The translations under genes were made by a program, and so were the position numbers. The notes beneath the pieces were generated by a model. It did no database searches, was not told the DNA's origin, and saw nothing but the letters and a program-made list of their open reading frames with translations. This document shows positions 8,292 through 15,866 of a DNA stretch of 64,000 bases, piece by piece. Every line of letters begins with the position of its first letter. Positions within the stretch are counted from its first letter, which is position 1. This stretch comes from Shinella sp. WSJ-2. GTDB lineage: Bacteria; Pseudomonadota; Alphaproteobacteria; Rhizobiales; Rhizobiaceae. The stretch is from positions 30,121-94,120 of the forward strand of contig NZ_QWBU01000013.1 in the NCBI RefSeq assembly GCF_003432075.1. Direction: 5' to 3'.

Positions 8292-9407
8292 TCAGAAGGC
8301 CGGCCGGGGAATTGGGATCGGGATGTTGACGGCATCGCCCATATCGCGGGAGGCGACTTCGTCACCACCGGCGGGCGTAGCGGTGTCCCCGCCCATCAGG
8401 CCGGCGAACACAAGCTTCAGGGGCCGATTCAATTCGTGGATATAGGGCGAAGCGAGCTTCTGGCGGCCTGCCTCGTCGCGACCTTCGCTGCGCACCTTGG
8501 CGGCGTGCTTGGAGCAGATCTCCTGCGAGAGATCAGCGACGATATTGCGTGTCTCGCCATAGGGGCGCAATTGCCCGAGTGTCGGCACCTTGCCGGCCCG
8601 CATCGTCAGCCCCTTCTCCAGCATGCCCGCCGAAATGTCGGCGCGGGCGCCAAGGCTTTCGGAGCCTAGCACGACGGACACGACAGAGCGGCCGTTGCGC
8701 GTGGCAGACGAGACCTGATTGAAGCCGGAGGCGCAGATGAAGCCCGTCTTCATCCCGTCTGCGCCGTCGAAGCGGCCGATGAGTTTGTTGTAATTGGGAT
8801 ATTGCTTCTTGCCGGTCGTGAAGCCTTCCAGCGCGAAATAGGAGGAATATTGCGGGAATTCACGCTTCAATGTCACGGCGAGAACGGCAAGGTCCCGCGC
8901 CGTCGTGTACTGGCCCTTGCCGGGCAGGCCATGCGGATTGATGAAATGCGATGAGCTCATGCCGATGCGGGCGGCCTCGGCATTCATGCGGTCGACGAAG
9001 CCCTGCTCGGAACCGCCGATCGATTCGGCGATGGCGACGGCCACGTCGTTGGCTGATTTGACAAGGATGATCTTCAGTGCGCTGTCGAGCGTCATCTTCT
9101 GGCCGGGCTTGAAATACATCTTGCTCGGCGGCTCGGCGGCGGCGTTCTTCGTCATGATGACGGGGCTCTCCAGCGACATCTCGCCCGCCTTGATGGCGCG
9201 GAAGACCGTATAGGCCGTCATCAGCTTGGTGAGCGAGGCGGGATACCAGCGCTGGAAGGCATCCTCGTGTTCGATGACCTGCAGCGTGTTGACATCCACC
9301 AGCATGCGCGGATTGGCATCTGCAACATTTGCCAGCGAGGCTGTAAGCAACAGGGCGGCGCTCACAAGCGCAGCAACCCGGCGCACCGGTCGTCCGTTCG
9401 TCTGCAA
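8292..9407 (-). CDS. D-alanyl-D-alanine carboxypeptidase (penicillin-binding protein, S11 family)
   Basis: A periplasmic serine peptidase that trims the terminal D-Ala from peptidoglycan stem peptides. A signal peptide (VAALVSAALLLTASLANVADA) precedes the mature domain. The three active-site motifs are present: SLTK (S58, K61), SAN in LVKSANDVA, and KTG in GMKTGFICASG. The C-terminus has a Pro-rich end (IPIPIPRPAF) rather than a clear amphipathic anchor helix, so membrane attachment is uncertain. It is the first gene of the minus-strand group with cobW and diverges from the M20 amidohydrolase across 125 bases. Confidence 0.93.
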   Translation of the reverse strand: MQTNGRPVRRVAALVSAALLLTASLANVADANPRMLVDVNTLQVIEHEDAFQRWYPASLTKLMTAYTVFRAIKAGEMSLESPVIMTKNAAAEPPSKMYFKPGQKMTLDSALKIILVKSANDVAVAIAESIGGSEQGFVDRMNAEAARIGMSSSHFINPHGLPGKGQYTTARDLAVLAVTLKREFPQYSSYFALEGFTTGKKQYPNYNKLIGRFDGADGMKTGFICASGFNQVSSATRNGRSVVSVVLGSESLGARADISAGMLEKGLTMRAGKVPTLGQLRPYGETRNIVADLSQEICSKHAAKVRSEGRDEAGRQKLASPYIHELNRPLKLVFAGLMGGDTATPAGGDEVASRDMGDAVNIPIPIPRPAF

Positions 9408-9462
9408 AGGTCTGTCCTCGAAATCGGGAGTTGTCTCGAACCGTCGCCCTATTTAACCTATA

Positions 9463-9478
9463 TGGCACCGTGATGGCA
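9463..9478 (+). promoter_or_regulatory. candidate sigma54 (-24/-12) promoter for the M20 gene
   Basis: TGGCACCGTGATGGCA matches the sigma54 consensus TGGCACG-N4-TTGCW at all but two of the fixed positions, with the essential GG and GC at the required spacing. The predicted transcription start is near 9489, leaving a leader of about 44 bases before the ATG at 9533. No enhancer-binding site was identified. Confidence 0.5.
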
Positions 9479-9532
9479 AAGCCATCGGAGCGAGATGGCC
9501 AATTTTCCGGCCGAACATGACAGGAAACCCGC

Positions 9533-10693
9533 ATGCCCGTTCTCAATCGCGCCGCCGAAATGCAGGATGAAATCGCCGAATGGCGCCGCCAGATCCACCG
9601 GGAGCCGGAATTGCTCTTCGCCGTGGAAAAGACGGCCGCCTTCGTGGCGGAGAAGCTGAAGGAATTCGGCGTCGACGAAATCGTGTCCGGCATCGGCCGC
9701 ACCGGCGTCGTCGGCATCATCCGCGGCAAGGGTGAAGGACGGACCATCGGCCTGCGCGCCGACATGGATGCGCTGCCGATCGACGAGACGAGCGGCAAGC
9801 CGTGGTCCTCGACCGTCAAGGGCAAGATGCATGCCTGCGGCCATGATGGCCACACCGCCATGCTGCTCGGTGCGGCGAAATATCTTGCCGAAACGCGCAA
9901 TTTTTCCGGCTCCGTCGCGGTCATCTTCCAGCCGGCCGAAGAAGGCGGCGGCGGCGGCAACGAGATGGTCAAGGACGGTATGATGGAGCGCTTCGGCATT
10001 GCCGAAGTCTATGGCATGCACAATCTGCCCGGCATGCCGGTCGGCTCATTCGGGACGCGCCCCGGTCCGATCATGGCGGCGACGGATGAGTTCAACATCA
10101 CGGTGAAAGGGCGTGGCGGCCACGCCGCCTTGCCACAGAAGACCATAGACCCGATCGTCATCGGCTCCTATGTCGTCACGGCCCTTCAGACCATCGTCTC
10201 GCGCGTCGCCGATCCCATCGCCTCGCTGGTCGTCTCCGTCACCAAGTTCAATGCCGGCTTCGCGCACAATGTCATCCCGGAGACCGCGCAGCTTGCCGGC
10301 ACGGTGCGCACGCTGAGCCCCGACATGCGCGAGGAGGCCGAGGCCCGCATCCGCCAGATCTGCGGCGGTCTGGCCGCCGCCCACGGTGCGGAGATCACCG
10401 TCACCTATCACCGCAACTATCCTGTCACCGTGAACCATGCGGACGAGACCGGCCATGCCGTTTCCGTCGCGCAGGATATTGCCGGCGTCGCCGCGGTCGA
10501 TCCGTCGCTCAACCCGATGATGGGTGGCGAGGATTTCTCCTACATGCTGCTTGCGCGCCCCGGCGCCTTCATCTTCCTCGGCAACGGCGATACGGCGGGC
10601 CTGCATCACCCGGCCTACGACTTCAACGACGACGCCATCCCGCATGGCGTGAGCTACTGGGTCAAGCTCGCTGAAAGCCGGCTGGCCGCCTGA
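9533..10693 (+). CDS. M20-family amidohydrolase (hippurate hydrolase / N-acyl amino acid deacylase type)
   Basis: A 386-residue zinc-dependent peptidase-fold enzyme that probably hydrolyses N-acyl amino acids. Metal and catalytic motifs are in place: GLRADMDALPI, HACGHDGHTAMLLG, the catalytic-acid region QPAEEGGGGG, MHNLPG, and GGEDFSYML near the C-terminus. The dimerisation 'lid' domain (about 185-300) contains GRGGHAALPQKTIDP, typical of HipO/AmaA-like enzymes. No signal peptide, so cytosolic. It stands alone, preceded by a sigma54-like promoter, which would fit nitrogen scavenging from acylated amino acids. The substrate cannot be named from sequence. Confidence 0.9.
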   Translation: MPVLNRAAEMQDEIAEWRRQIHREPELLFAVEKTAAFVAEKLKEFGVDEIVSGIGRTGVVGIIRGKGEGRTIGLRADMDALPIDETSGKPWSSTVKGKMHACGHDGHTAMLLGAAKYLAETRNFSGSVAVIFQPAEEGGGGGNEMVKDGMMERFGIAEVYGMHNLPGMPVGSFGTRPGPIMAATDEFNITVKGRGGHAALPQKTIDPIVIGSYVVTALQTIVSRVADPIASLVVSVTKFNAGFAHNVIPETAQLAGTVRTLSPDMREEAEARIRQICGGLAAAHGAEITVTYHRNYPVTVNHADETGHAVSVAQDIAGVAAVDPSLNPMMGGEDFSYMLLARPGAFIFLGNGDTAGLHHPAYDFNDDAIPHGVSYWVKLAESRLAA

Positions 10694-10695
10694 CG

Positions 10696-10730
10696 AAAAA
10701 GCGCCCGGCTGCAGGGACAGACAGCCGGGC
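10696..10730 (-). terminator. intrinsic terminator for the His/Gly-rich secreted protein gene (may act both ways)
   Basis: GCCCGGCTG (10703-10711) and CAGCCGGGC (10722-10730) form a perfect nine-pair stem with a ten-base loop. On the minus strand the stem is followed by GC and a five-T run, which fits the end of the gene at 10765-11028. On the plus strand it lies ten bases after the M20 stop but lacks a T-run. Confidence 0.75.
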
Positions 10731-10764
10731 AAGTCGGGGGGAGGTTCGGTAGGGCGTCGCGATC

Positions 10765-11028
10765 TTACTCGCAGACGCGGACCCTCTTGATGATCAGGTT
10801 GCCCCACTTGTCGTAGTGCTTCACCTTCTTCCAGAAGCAGTCGTAGCCATAATCGTCATCGTAGAAGGTGACCTGGGAGTGGCCCCAGCCGTGGCCGTGA
10901 TAACCATGGCCCCAGCCATGACCACCGCCAAAATCGAAGCCGATGGAAAGGCCGCCGGCCTGCGAGGGTGCGGCGAAGGAAAGCGCTGCGACAGTGGCGA
11001 CGACAGCAGAAAGCATGATCTTGCGCAT
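10765..11028 (-). CDS. small secreted His/Gly-rich protein, unknown function
   Basis: An exported protein of 87 residues. A signal peptide (MRKIMLSAVVATVAALSFAAPSQA) is followed by a Gly/His/Trp segment containing GHGWGHGYHGHGWGH, then a tail with two cysteines (YDCFWKKV and RVRVCE) that could form a disulfide in the periplasm. The His-rich part could bind metal. I chose the second of two nearby ATGs (11028 rather than 11034) because AGGAG lies seven bases upstream of it but directly touches the first. The gene has its own terminator and faces away from tRNA-Arg. No family assigned. Confidence 0.75.
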   Translation of the reverse strand: MRKIMLSAVVATVAALSFAAPSQAGGLSIGFDFGGGHGWGHGYHGHGWGHSQVTFYDDDYGYDCFWKKVKHYDKWGNLIIKRVRVCE

Positions 11029-11148
11029 AGACATTCTCCTTGTGGGTTTATGGGTGGAGCCATCTCCATCCGATGAGCCGAATGTCTCATGTCCCGGGCT
11101 TTCGCGCTGTTCCCGATGGAACCCGCCGCGCGCCGGCCCGAAAATCGC

Positions 11149-11177
11149 TTGGCTTCAAGCCAGAGCTTTTGTATGGG
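11149..11177 (+). promoter_or_regulatory. candidate promoter of tRNA-Arg
   Basis: TTGGCT (11149-11154) and TATGGG (11172-11177) are separated by 17 bases, and the tRNA begins 10 bases after the -10 element. The -35 lies within a short palindrome (TGGCTTCAAGCCA). Match to sigma70 consensus is moderate. Confidence 0.4.
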
Positions 11178-11187
11178 TGCACACAGT

Positions 11188-11264
11188 GGTCCCGTAGCTC
11201 AGCAGGATAGAGCACCAGATTCCTAATCTGGGGGTCCCGCGTTCGAATCGCGGCGGGATCACCA
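11188..11264 (+). tRNA. tRNA-Arg (anticodon CCT)
   Basis: A complete 77-base tRNA folds by eye: acceptor stem GGTCCCG with CGGGATC, D-arm GCTC/GAGC, anticodon stem CCAGA/TCTGG with loop TTCCTAA giving anticodon CCT (reads AGG), five-base variable loop, T-arm CCGCG-TTCGAAT-CGCGG, discriminator A and encoded CCA. AGG is rare in GC-rich rhizobial genes. tRNA-Arg(CCT) genes are frequent integration sites in this group, but no integrase or att repeat is visible here. Confidence 0.97.
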
Positions 11265-11316
11265 TTCCAGCGAAGGAGACTTTTAAGGCTTTCCGCATAC
11301 AACTGACGTCTCATGC

Positions 11317-13314
11317 ATGGCGGAGGTTGCGGGATTGCCCAAGACGTTTTTGGTCGGAAGGAGCGTGGGACTAAATGTCTACCTTCTGGCGCTTACCCTT
11401 GCCTGCCTGTTGCCCATTCTCGCGATCTCCGGCTTTGCCATGTGGCGGGCGGGAGAAGCCTATCGCGAGACGGCGACGACCCGGCTATCCGACACGGCAG
11501 CAACGCTCGCCCGCGCTATCGAGGCTGATATCGAGGGACGGTTTACGGCGCTCACGACCTTCGCGACGTTGCGGACCTTCTCCGGCGATATGGTTTTGAC
11601 GACGCTGACATCCAGCCGCTTCAAGGGCATTGGACTGGACGGGCAGGTTACCCTCGTCGCTTTCGATGCAGATACGCCCGTCGGCAAGGTCGATCGGCGG
11701 ATTGCCATGGTCGCGCGCGAGGCAGCAAATAAGCAGGCTCCAGCACTTTCCAACCTCTATCTGGGACGGAAGCGGGCGGATTTTCGGATCGATCTCGCCT
11801 TGCCGTTACCCGCGGAAGGTCCGCACATTCGGGCGCTTGTGCTCTCGGTAGCGCCCGAGCAGCTTATCCGTGCCTTGCAGCAGAAAAATGAGGCCTTGAG
11901 CGGCATTCTCGTCGCCGTCACCGATGGCAATGGGCGGATTATCGCGCGATCCCGTGACGCGGAACGTACCATTGGTCTGCGGGCACCAGACTGGCACAAG
12001 CTCGAGGCACGCAATGCACGCAGCGGCTGGTTCGAAGCGGTGACGACGGAGAAAACGAAGACTATCCTCGCCTTCGAAAAACTGGACGGCACGCCCGGCT
12101 GGGCGCTGGTGGTGGGCGAGCCGACCGCTGTCTTCAACGCGCGCTGGAAGGACCCGGTGATTGGGCTCGCCTTCGGTGCGCTGATTGCGCTCGGGCTTGC
12201 GACTGTCGCGGCCATGTGGATCGGGCGGCTGATCCTTCGGCCCGTCGAAGCACTGGCCGTGCATAGTGCTGCCGTCGCGTCGGACCATCCGGCGGATGCG
12301 CTGCCACCCATCCCGAAATCGCTGGTGCGGGAATTCGAAACGCTGCGGGTCAGCGTGGAGGCCGCCGAAGCAGCGCGACGCAACAACGAGCGGCGGCTGG
12401 AAACGGTGGCCCAGGCGGGCGCGCTTGCACTCTGGCATTGGTCGGCGCGCGGGGATCTCAGCTGGGTCGAGGGCTGGTCGGTGCTGACGGGCACTTTGGA
12501 GAGCGATGCGCTCGGAATGGGCTGGCTCGACCACGTGCATCCAGAGGATCGCTTACGACTGGTCGAGACACTGGAAGAGATGCGCGAGGCCGGCCGCATG
12601 GTCGATGTGGAGTTTCGACTCCGCGTCGTCGGCGGGCGCTGGCTCTGGGTACGCAAGCGCGGTGGGCCGGTGCACGATGACAACGGTGCCGTCCTGCAAT
12701 GGGCAGGTGTGATCGAAGACATCGATGCGCGCAAGCAGAGCGAAACCCATGTGGCGCATCTTGCCCATCATGACGCACTGACCGATCTCGCCAACCGCGT
12801 GATGCTGCGCCAGCGGCTGGAAGATGCCATTACCGATACGCTGAACGGCAAGCGGCGCGCGCTGCTCTATCTGGATCTCGACCGGTTCAAGCAGGTTAAC
12901 GATACCTTGGGCCACGCCGCGGGCGACACGCTGCTCTGCGTGGTCGCGGATCGACTGCGGGCCTGCGTTGCAGAGCAGGGGCTTGTCGCGCGGCTTGGCG
13001 GCGACGAATTTGCGGTCCTGCAGGATGGTGCGGATCGGGAAGAGAAGAGCCTTGCACTCGCCGAGCGGATCATCGAGATCGTGAGCGCGCCCTATCTGAT
13101 CGACGGATTTTCCGCTGTCGTGGGGGTCAGCGTCGGCATAACCTTTATCGCCGACTGTTCCAGCGATGCGAATGCGTGCCTGAAGCGTGCCGATCAAGCG
13201 CTCTACTGGGCAAAGCAGTCCGGCCGTGGCCGGGCGATCATCTACGAGCAGGAGGAAAACCTGGCGCAGCTGACCTCTTTTGCCGGCCTGGCGACGACGC
13301 GGCTTCAGGCCTGA
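11317..13314 (+). CDS. membrane diguanylate cyclase with periplasmic Cache-like sensor, PAS and GGDEF domains
   Basis: A 665-residue predicted c-di-GMP synthase. Two membrane segments (about 20-42 and 283-305) enclose a periplasmic domain of Cache type. A HAMP-like linker (about 305-355) leads to a PAS/PAC module (about 360-465, with WLDHVHPEDRL and VEFRLRVVGGRWLWVRKRG) and a C-terminal GGDEF domain with an intact RLGGDEFAVL active site at about residues 561-565. No EAL domain is present. The inhibitory I-site RxxD expected five residues before GGDEF is absent (AEQG is found), so product feedback may be weak. It stands alone between tRNA-Arg and a convergent small gene. The signal is unknown. 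Confidence 0.9.
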   Translation: MAEVAGLPKTFLVGRSVGLNVYLLALTLACLLPILAISGFAMWRAGEAYRETATTRLSDTAATLARAIEADIEGRFTALTTFATLRTFSGDMVLTTLTSSRFKGIGLDGQVTLVAFDADTPVGKVDRRIAMVAREAANKQAPALSNLYLGRKRADFRIDLALPLPAEGPHIRALVLSVAPEQLIRALQQKNEALSGILVAVTDGNGRIIARSRDAERTIGLRAPDWHKLEARNARSGWFEAVTTEKTKTILAFEKLDGTPGWALVVGEPTAVFNARWKDPVIGLAFGALIALGLATVAAMWIGRLILRPVEALAVHSAAVASDHPADALPPIPKSLVREFETLRVSVEAAEAARRNNERRLETVAQAGALALWHWSARGDLSWVEGWSVLTGTLESDALGMGWLDHVHPEDRLRLVETLEEMREAGRMVDVEFRLRVVGGRWLWVRKRGGPVHDDNGAVLQWAGVIEDIDARKQSETHVAHLAHHDALTDLANRVMLRQRLEDAITDTLNGKRRALLYLDLDRFKQVNDTLGHAAGDTLLCVVADRLRACVAEQGLVARLGGDEFAVLQDGADREEKSLALAERIIEIVSAPYLIDGFSAVVGVSVGITFIADCSSDANACLKRADQALYWAKQSGRGRAIIYEQEENLAQLTSFAGLATTRLQA

Positions 13315-13324
13315 TCGGCCAGCA

Positions 13325-13708
13325 TCAGACGTCTTCCTTCTCGCGCTCCGGCGTGATGACGCGCGGCTTGGCACGCACCGAGGGGATCATCGACGGCTTG
13401 CTGACAACCTTCTTTGGCGGTGGTGCTTTCATGCCGAGCATGCTCTTGATGCGATCGGACACCAGCGGGCGGAAACGGCTGGCGCGGAAGGGCATGTCCA
13501 CGGCGCCGTAGCCTTCCGGGCCATCGTCATTGCCGCGGTGGAGTTCCATCAGCTTGATGCCGTAAAAATCGCCATCGACATAGTGGCGGTAGTGGCCGGC
13601 CCAGCGGACCGTGTAAATTTGGCCCTTGCGGATGCCCTGGTCGATGGAGACGTTCTTGAAGCGGTCGTTGATGCAAACGACCTTCTGGCCGACATGGAAT
13701 GTAGGCAT
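13325..13708 (-). CDS. conserved hypothetical protein, SH3-like N-terminus
   Basis: A basic protein of 127 residues. The first 70 residues (FHVGQKVVCINDRFKN, then RKGQIYTVRWAGHY) look like a small SH3-like barrel of the kind found in short phage and rhizobial proteins that begin VGQKVVCI. The C-terminal 50 residues are Pro/Lys/Arg-rich and probably disordered. No catalytic motif is visible. The stop is ten bases from the diguanylate cyclase stop (convergent). The next gene upstream on this strand ends 48 bases before this start is reached, so the two minus-strand genes are probably separate units. No function is proposed. Confidence 0.65.
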   Translation of the reverse strand: MPTFHVGQKVVCINDRFKNVSIDQGIRKGQIYTVRWAGHYRHYVDGDFYGIKLMELHRGNDDGPEGYGAVDMPFRASRFRPLVSDRIKSMLGMKAPPPKKVVSKPSMIPSVRAKPRVITPEREKEDV

Positions 13709-13756
13709 GCGGTTGTCCCCCTATCGCCTGCGTAAAGACCGGAAAGCCGTTCGAGC

Positions 13757-14473
13757 TCAGCCGGTCTTGCGGCAGTTGATGCCCGGCGCGTTCTCGCCCT
13801 TGGTCAGATCGTAGAGCGTCGCCTCGTCGCCCTTGGTCCACCATTCATAGCGGCCGCCGGCATATTTGGCGCCAGAGGCGGCCATGACATTGGCGGCGAT
13901 CAGCGTTTCCTCACCGATCTTCAGCACGGCGAGCGCATTGGCGCCGGCATTGATGTATTCGGCGACGACGCGCTGATCGGCGTCACACTGGTAGCTGATC
14001 GTCTCGCGCGCCACGCTCTGCTCCGGTCCGGGCAGGCGGATGACGATATCGGTGCTGTTCTTCAGGCCGGAAAGGCGGATGGCGGGCGCACCTTCCTTGC
14101 CGGTGAGGTGCAGGATCCCGTTTTCGAGCTTCCACGAGGTGACGGTGCCGAGCGCGTCAAAGAACTTCTGTTCCTGGTCCATGATGGCGGGGGCACACAT
14201 TTTCCGCGTCGCGGCGGCGGGGGCGAAGGCGATGGTGCCGTTCTGCACCTTCAGCTTGCCGCGATAGGTGTTGCAGCCGCCGTTGCCGCCGTAGGAGCCG
14301 TCTGGCTTGATTTCCAGCGTCGTCTGCAGATCGTCGATGACGCCGTTGCCGCCGATATCCTCGGCAAGCCAGGCGCCGCCGAGGCCGCCGGGGACCGGCT
14401 CGTCGGCATAGGCCGGAGCTGCTGCCGCAAGCACGAGGCAGGCGAGGGTCCAAACTCTCAGGCGTCGATGCAC
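13757..14473 (-). CDS. secreted META-MliC two-domain protein (HslJ-like plus lysozyme-inhibitor-like)
   Basis: After a signal peptide (LRVWTLACLVLAAAAPAYA) come two domains. The first, about residues 30-125, is META/HslJ-like with GGNGGCNTYRGKL and RKMCAPAIMDQEQKFFDAL. The second, about 155-235, resembles MliC, the inhibitor of C-type lysozyme, with ISYQCDADQRVVAEYINAG, LAVLKIGEETLIAA and YEWWTKGDEATLYD. Paired Cys residues suggest disulfides in the periplasm. I prefer the GTG at 14473 because TTGGAG sits seven bases upstream. A GTG at 14506 adds 11 residues but has no ribosome binding site. It likely protects the envelope against lysozyme, though only the MliC similarity supports this. Confidence 0.8.
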   Translation of the reverse strand: MHRRLRVWTLACLVLAAAAPAYADEPVPGGLGGAWLAEDIGGNGVIDDLQTTLEIKPDGSYGGNGGCNTYRGKLKVQNGTIAFAPAAATRKMCAPAIMDQEQKFFDALGTVTSWKLENGILHLTGKEGAPAIRLSGLKNSTDIVIRLPGPEQSVARETISYQCDADQRVVAEYINAGANALAVLKIGEETLIAANVMAASGAKYAGGRYEWWTKGDEATLYDLTKGENAPGINCRKTG

Positions 14474-14672
14474 AGATTTCTCCAATCGCGTCGGGCGTAA
14501 AGGCACTTTGCGGGGACGTTATGGCTGTCCGGGCGAAAAGGTCAAGCGGCGGGTTCCACAAGACCGGAACTGCGGCGGTTTTCCGCCGCGCCGATCGGCC
14601 ATTACTGGCTTGTTGCGGGCGTCTTTCGCCTGTAGAGCCAAGGGCAGAACACAGAAAAGTGCGGAAACCATC

Positions 14673-15845
14673 ATGGCTCTCGATGCGCGGCAGACGCGCC
14701 GCATCACCGTTTTAGGCTCGACAGGCTCTATCGGCACCAGCACGCTTGACGTGGTGCGCCAGCTTGGCGGGCGCGACCGCTATGAGGTCGTGGCGCTGAC
14801 CGGCAACGGCAATATCGAGCTCTTGGCCGCCCAGGCGAAAGACTGCGGCGCGAAGCTGGTGGTTACGGCGGATGAGAGCCGCTACGGCGCATTGAAGGAT
14901 GCGCTCGCCGGCAGCGGCATCGAGGCGGCGGCGGGTCGCGCTGCTCTCATGGAGGCGGCCTCCGGCGATGCGGACTGGGTGATGGCGGCGATCGTCGGCA
15001 CGGCCGGCCTTGCGCCAACGCTGGCCGCGGCGAAGAAGGGCGCGGATATCGCGCTTGCCAACAAGGAATGCTTGGTCTCGGCCGGCGATCTCTTCGTTCA
15101 GGCGGTTGCCGAAGGCGGCGGGCGGCTCATTCCCGTTGACAGCGAGCACAGCGCGATCTTCCAGGCGCTGGAGGACGACCAGCGCCATGCCGTCGAGCGC
15201 ATCGTGCTGACGGCCTCGGGCGGCCCGTTCCGCACCTGGAGCCGCGAGCAGATGGCAGGCGTGACGGCGGATATCGCGCGTGCCCATCCCAACTGGTCGA
15301 TGGGCCTGAAAATTTCGATCGGCAGCGCCTCGATGTTCAACAAGGCGCTGGAAATGATCGAGGCGAAGCATCTCTTTGACGTCCGGCCGGACCAGATCGA
15401 GGTGGTGGTGCATCCGCAGTCGATCATTCATTCCATGGTCGGCTATGTCGACGGGTCGGTGCTGGCGCAGCTCGGCGCGCCCGATATGCGCACGGCGATC
15501 GGCTATGCCCTGACCTATCCGACCCGCTCACCGCTCAATGTCGACCGGTTGGATTTTGCCAAGCTCTCTAGACTCGATTTCGAGGCGCCGGACGAGGCGC
15601 GTTTCCCGGCACTTCGGCTTGCTCGCACCGCATTGGAACGCGGTGGTCTTCAGGGCGCGATCATGAATGCGGCGGAAGAGGTGGCCTTCCATGCCTTCGT
15701 CGGCGGACGCATCGGTTTCCTGTCGATGGCTGATATTGCCGAGCAGGTAATGGACGGACTCACCCATCTGCCGCCGGCATCCTCAATGGACGATGTCTTC
15801 GCCGCAGACGAAGAAGCCCGACGGGTGGCCGCCGGGCTCATCTGA
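14673..15845 (+). CDS. dxr: 1-deoxy-D-xylulose-5-phosphate reductoisomerase
   Basis: Dxr (IspC) makes 2-C-methyl-D-erythritol 4-phosphate, the committed step of the non-mevalonate isoprenoid pathway, using NADPH and a divalent metal. The 390 residues carry the NADPH-binding GSTGSIGTSTLDV near the start, NKECLVSAG, the metal/substrate motif VDSEHSAIFQAL, and PNWSMGLKISIGSASMFNKALEMIEA, all characteristic. The ATG at 14673 gives the standard N-terminus, and an upstream in-frame start at 14508 adds 55 residues with no family resemblance. Unusually for bacteria, where dxr often sits with cdsA/bamA, it stands alone here and converges on hemA with 21 bases between stops. Confidence 0.95.
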   Translation: MALDARQTRRITVLGSTGSIGTSTLDVVRQLGGRDRYEVVALTGNGNIELLAAQAKDCGAKLVVTADESRYGALKDALAGSGIEAAAGRAALMEAASGDADWVMAAIVGTAGLAPTLAAAKKGADIALANKECLVSAGDLFVQAVAEGGGRLIPVDSEHSAIFQALEDDQRHAVERIVLTASGGPFRTWSREQMAGVTADIARAHPNWSMGLKISIGSASMFNKALEMIEAKHLFDVRPDQIEVVVHPQSIIHSMVGYVDGSVLAQLGAPDMRTAIGYALTYPTRSPLNVDRLDFAKLSRLDFEAPDEARFPALRLARTALERGGLQGAIMNAAEEVAFHAFVGGRIGFLSMADIAEQVMDGLTHLPPASSMDDVFAADEEARRVAAGLI

Positions 15846-15866
15846 GCAATCAGGTCATTCGCTTTA

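Noticed and set aside
11188..13314. tRNA-Arg(CCT) plus the diguanylate cyclase as a genomic island insertion.
   Set aside because: No integrase, no direct repeat of the tRNA 3' end was seen, and gene content and composition continue normally on both sides.
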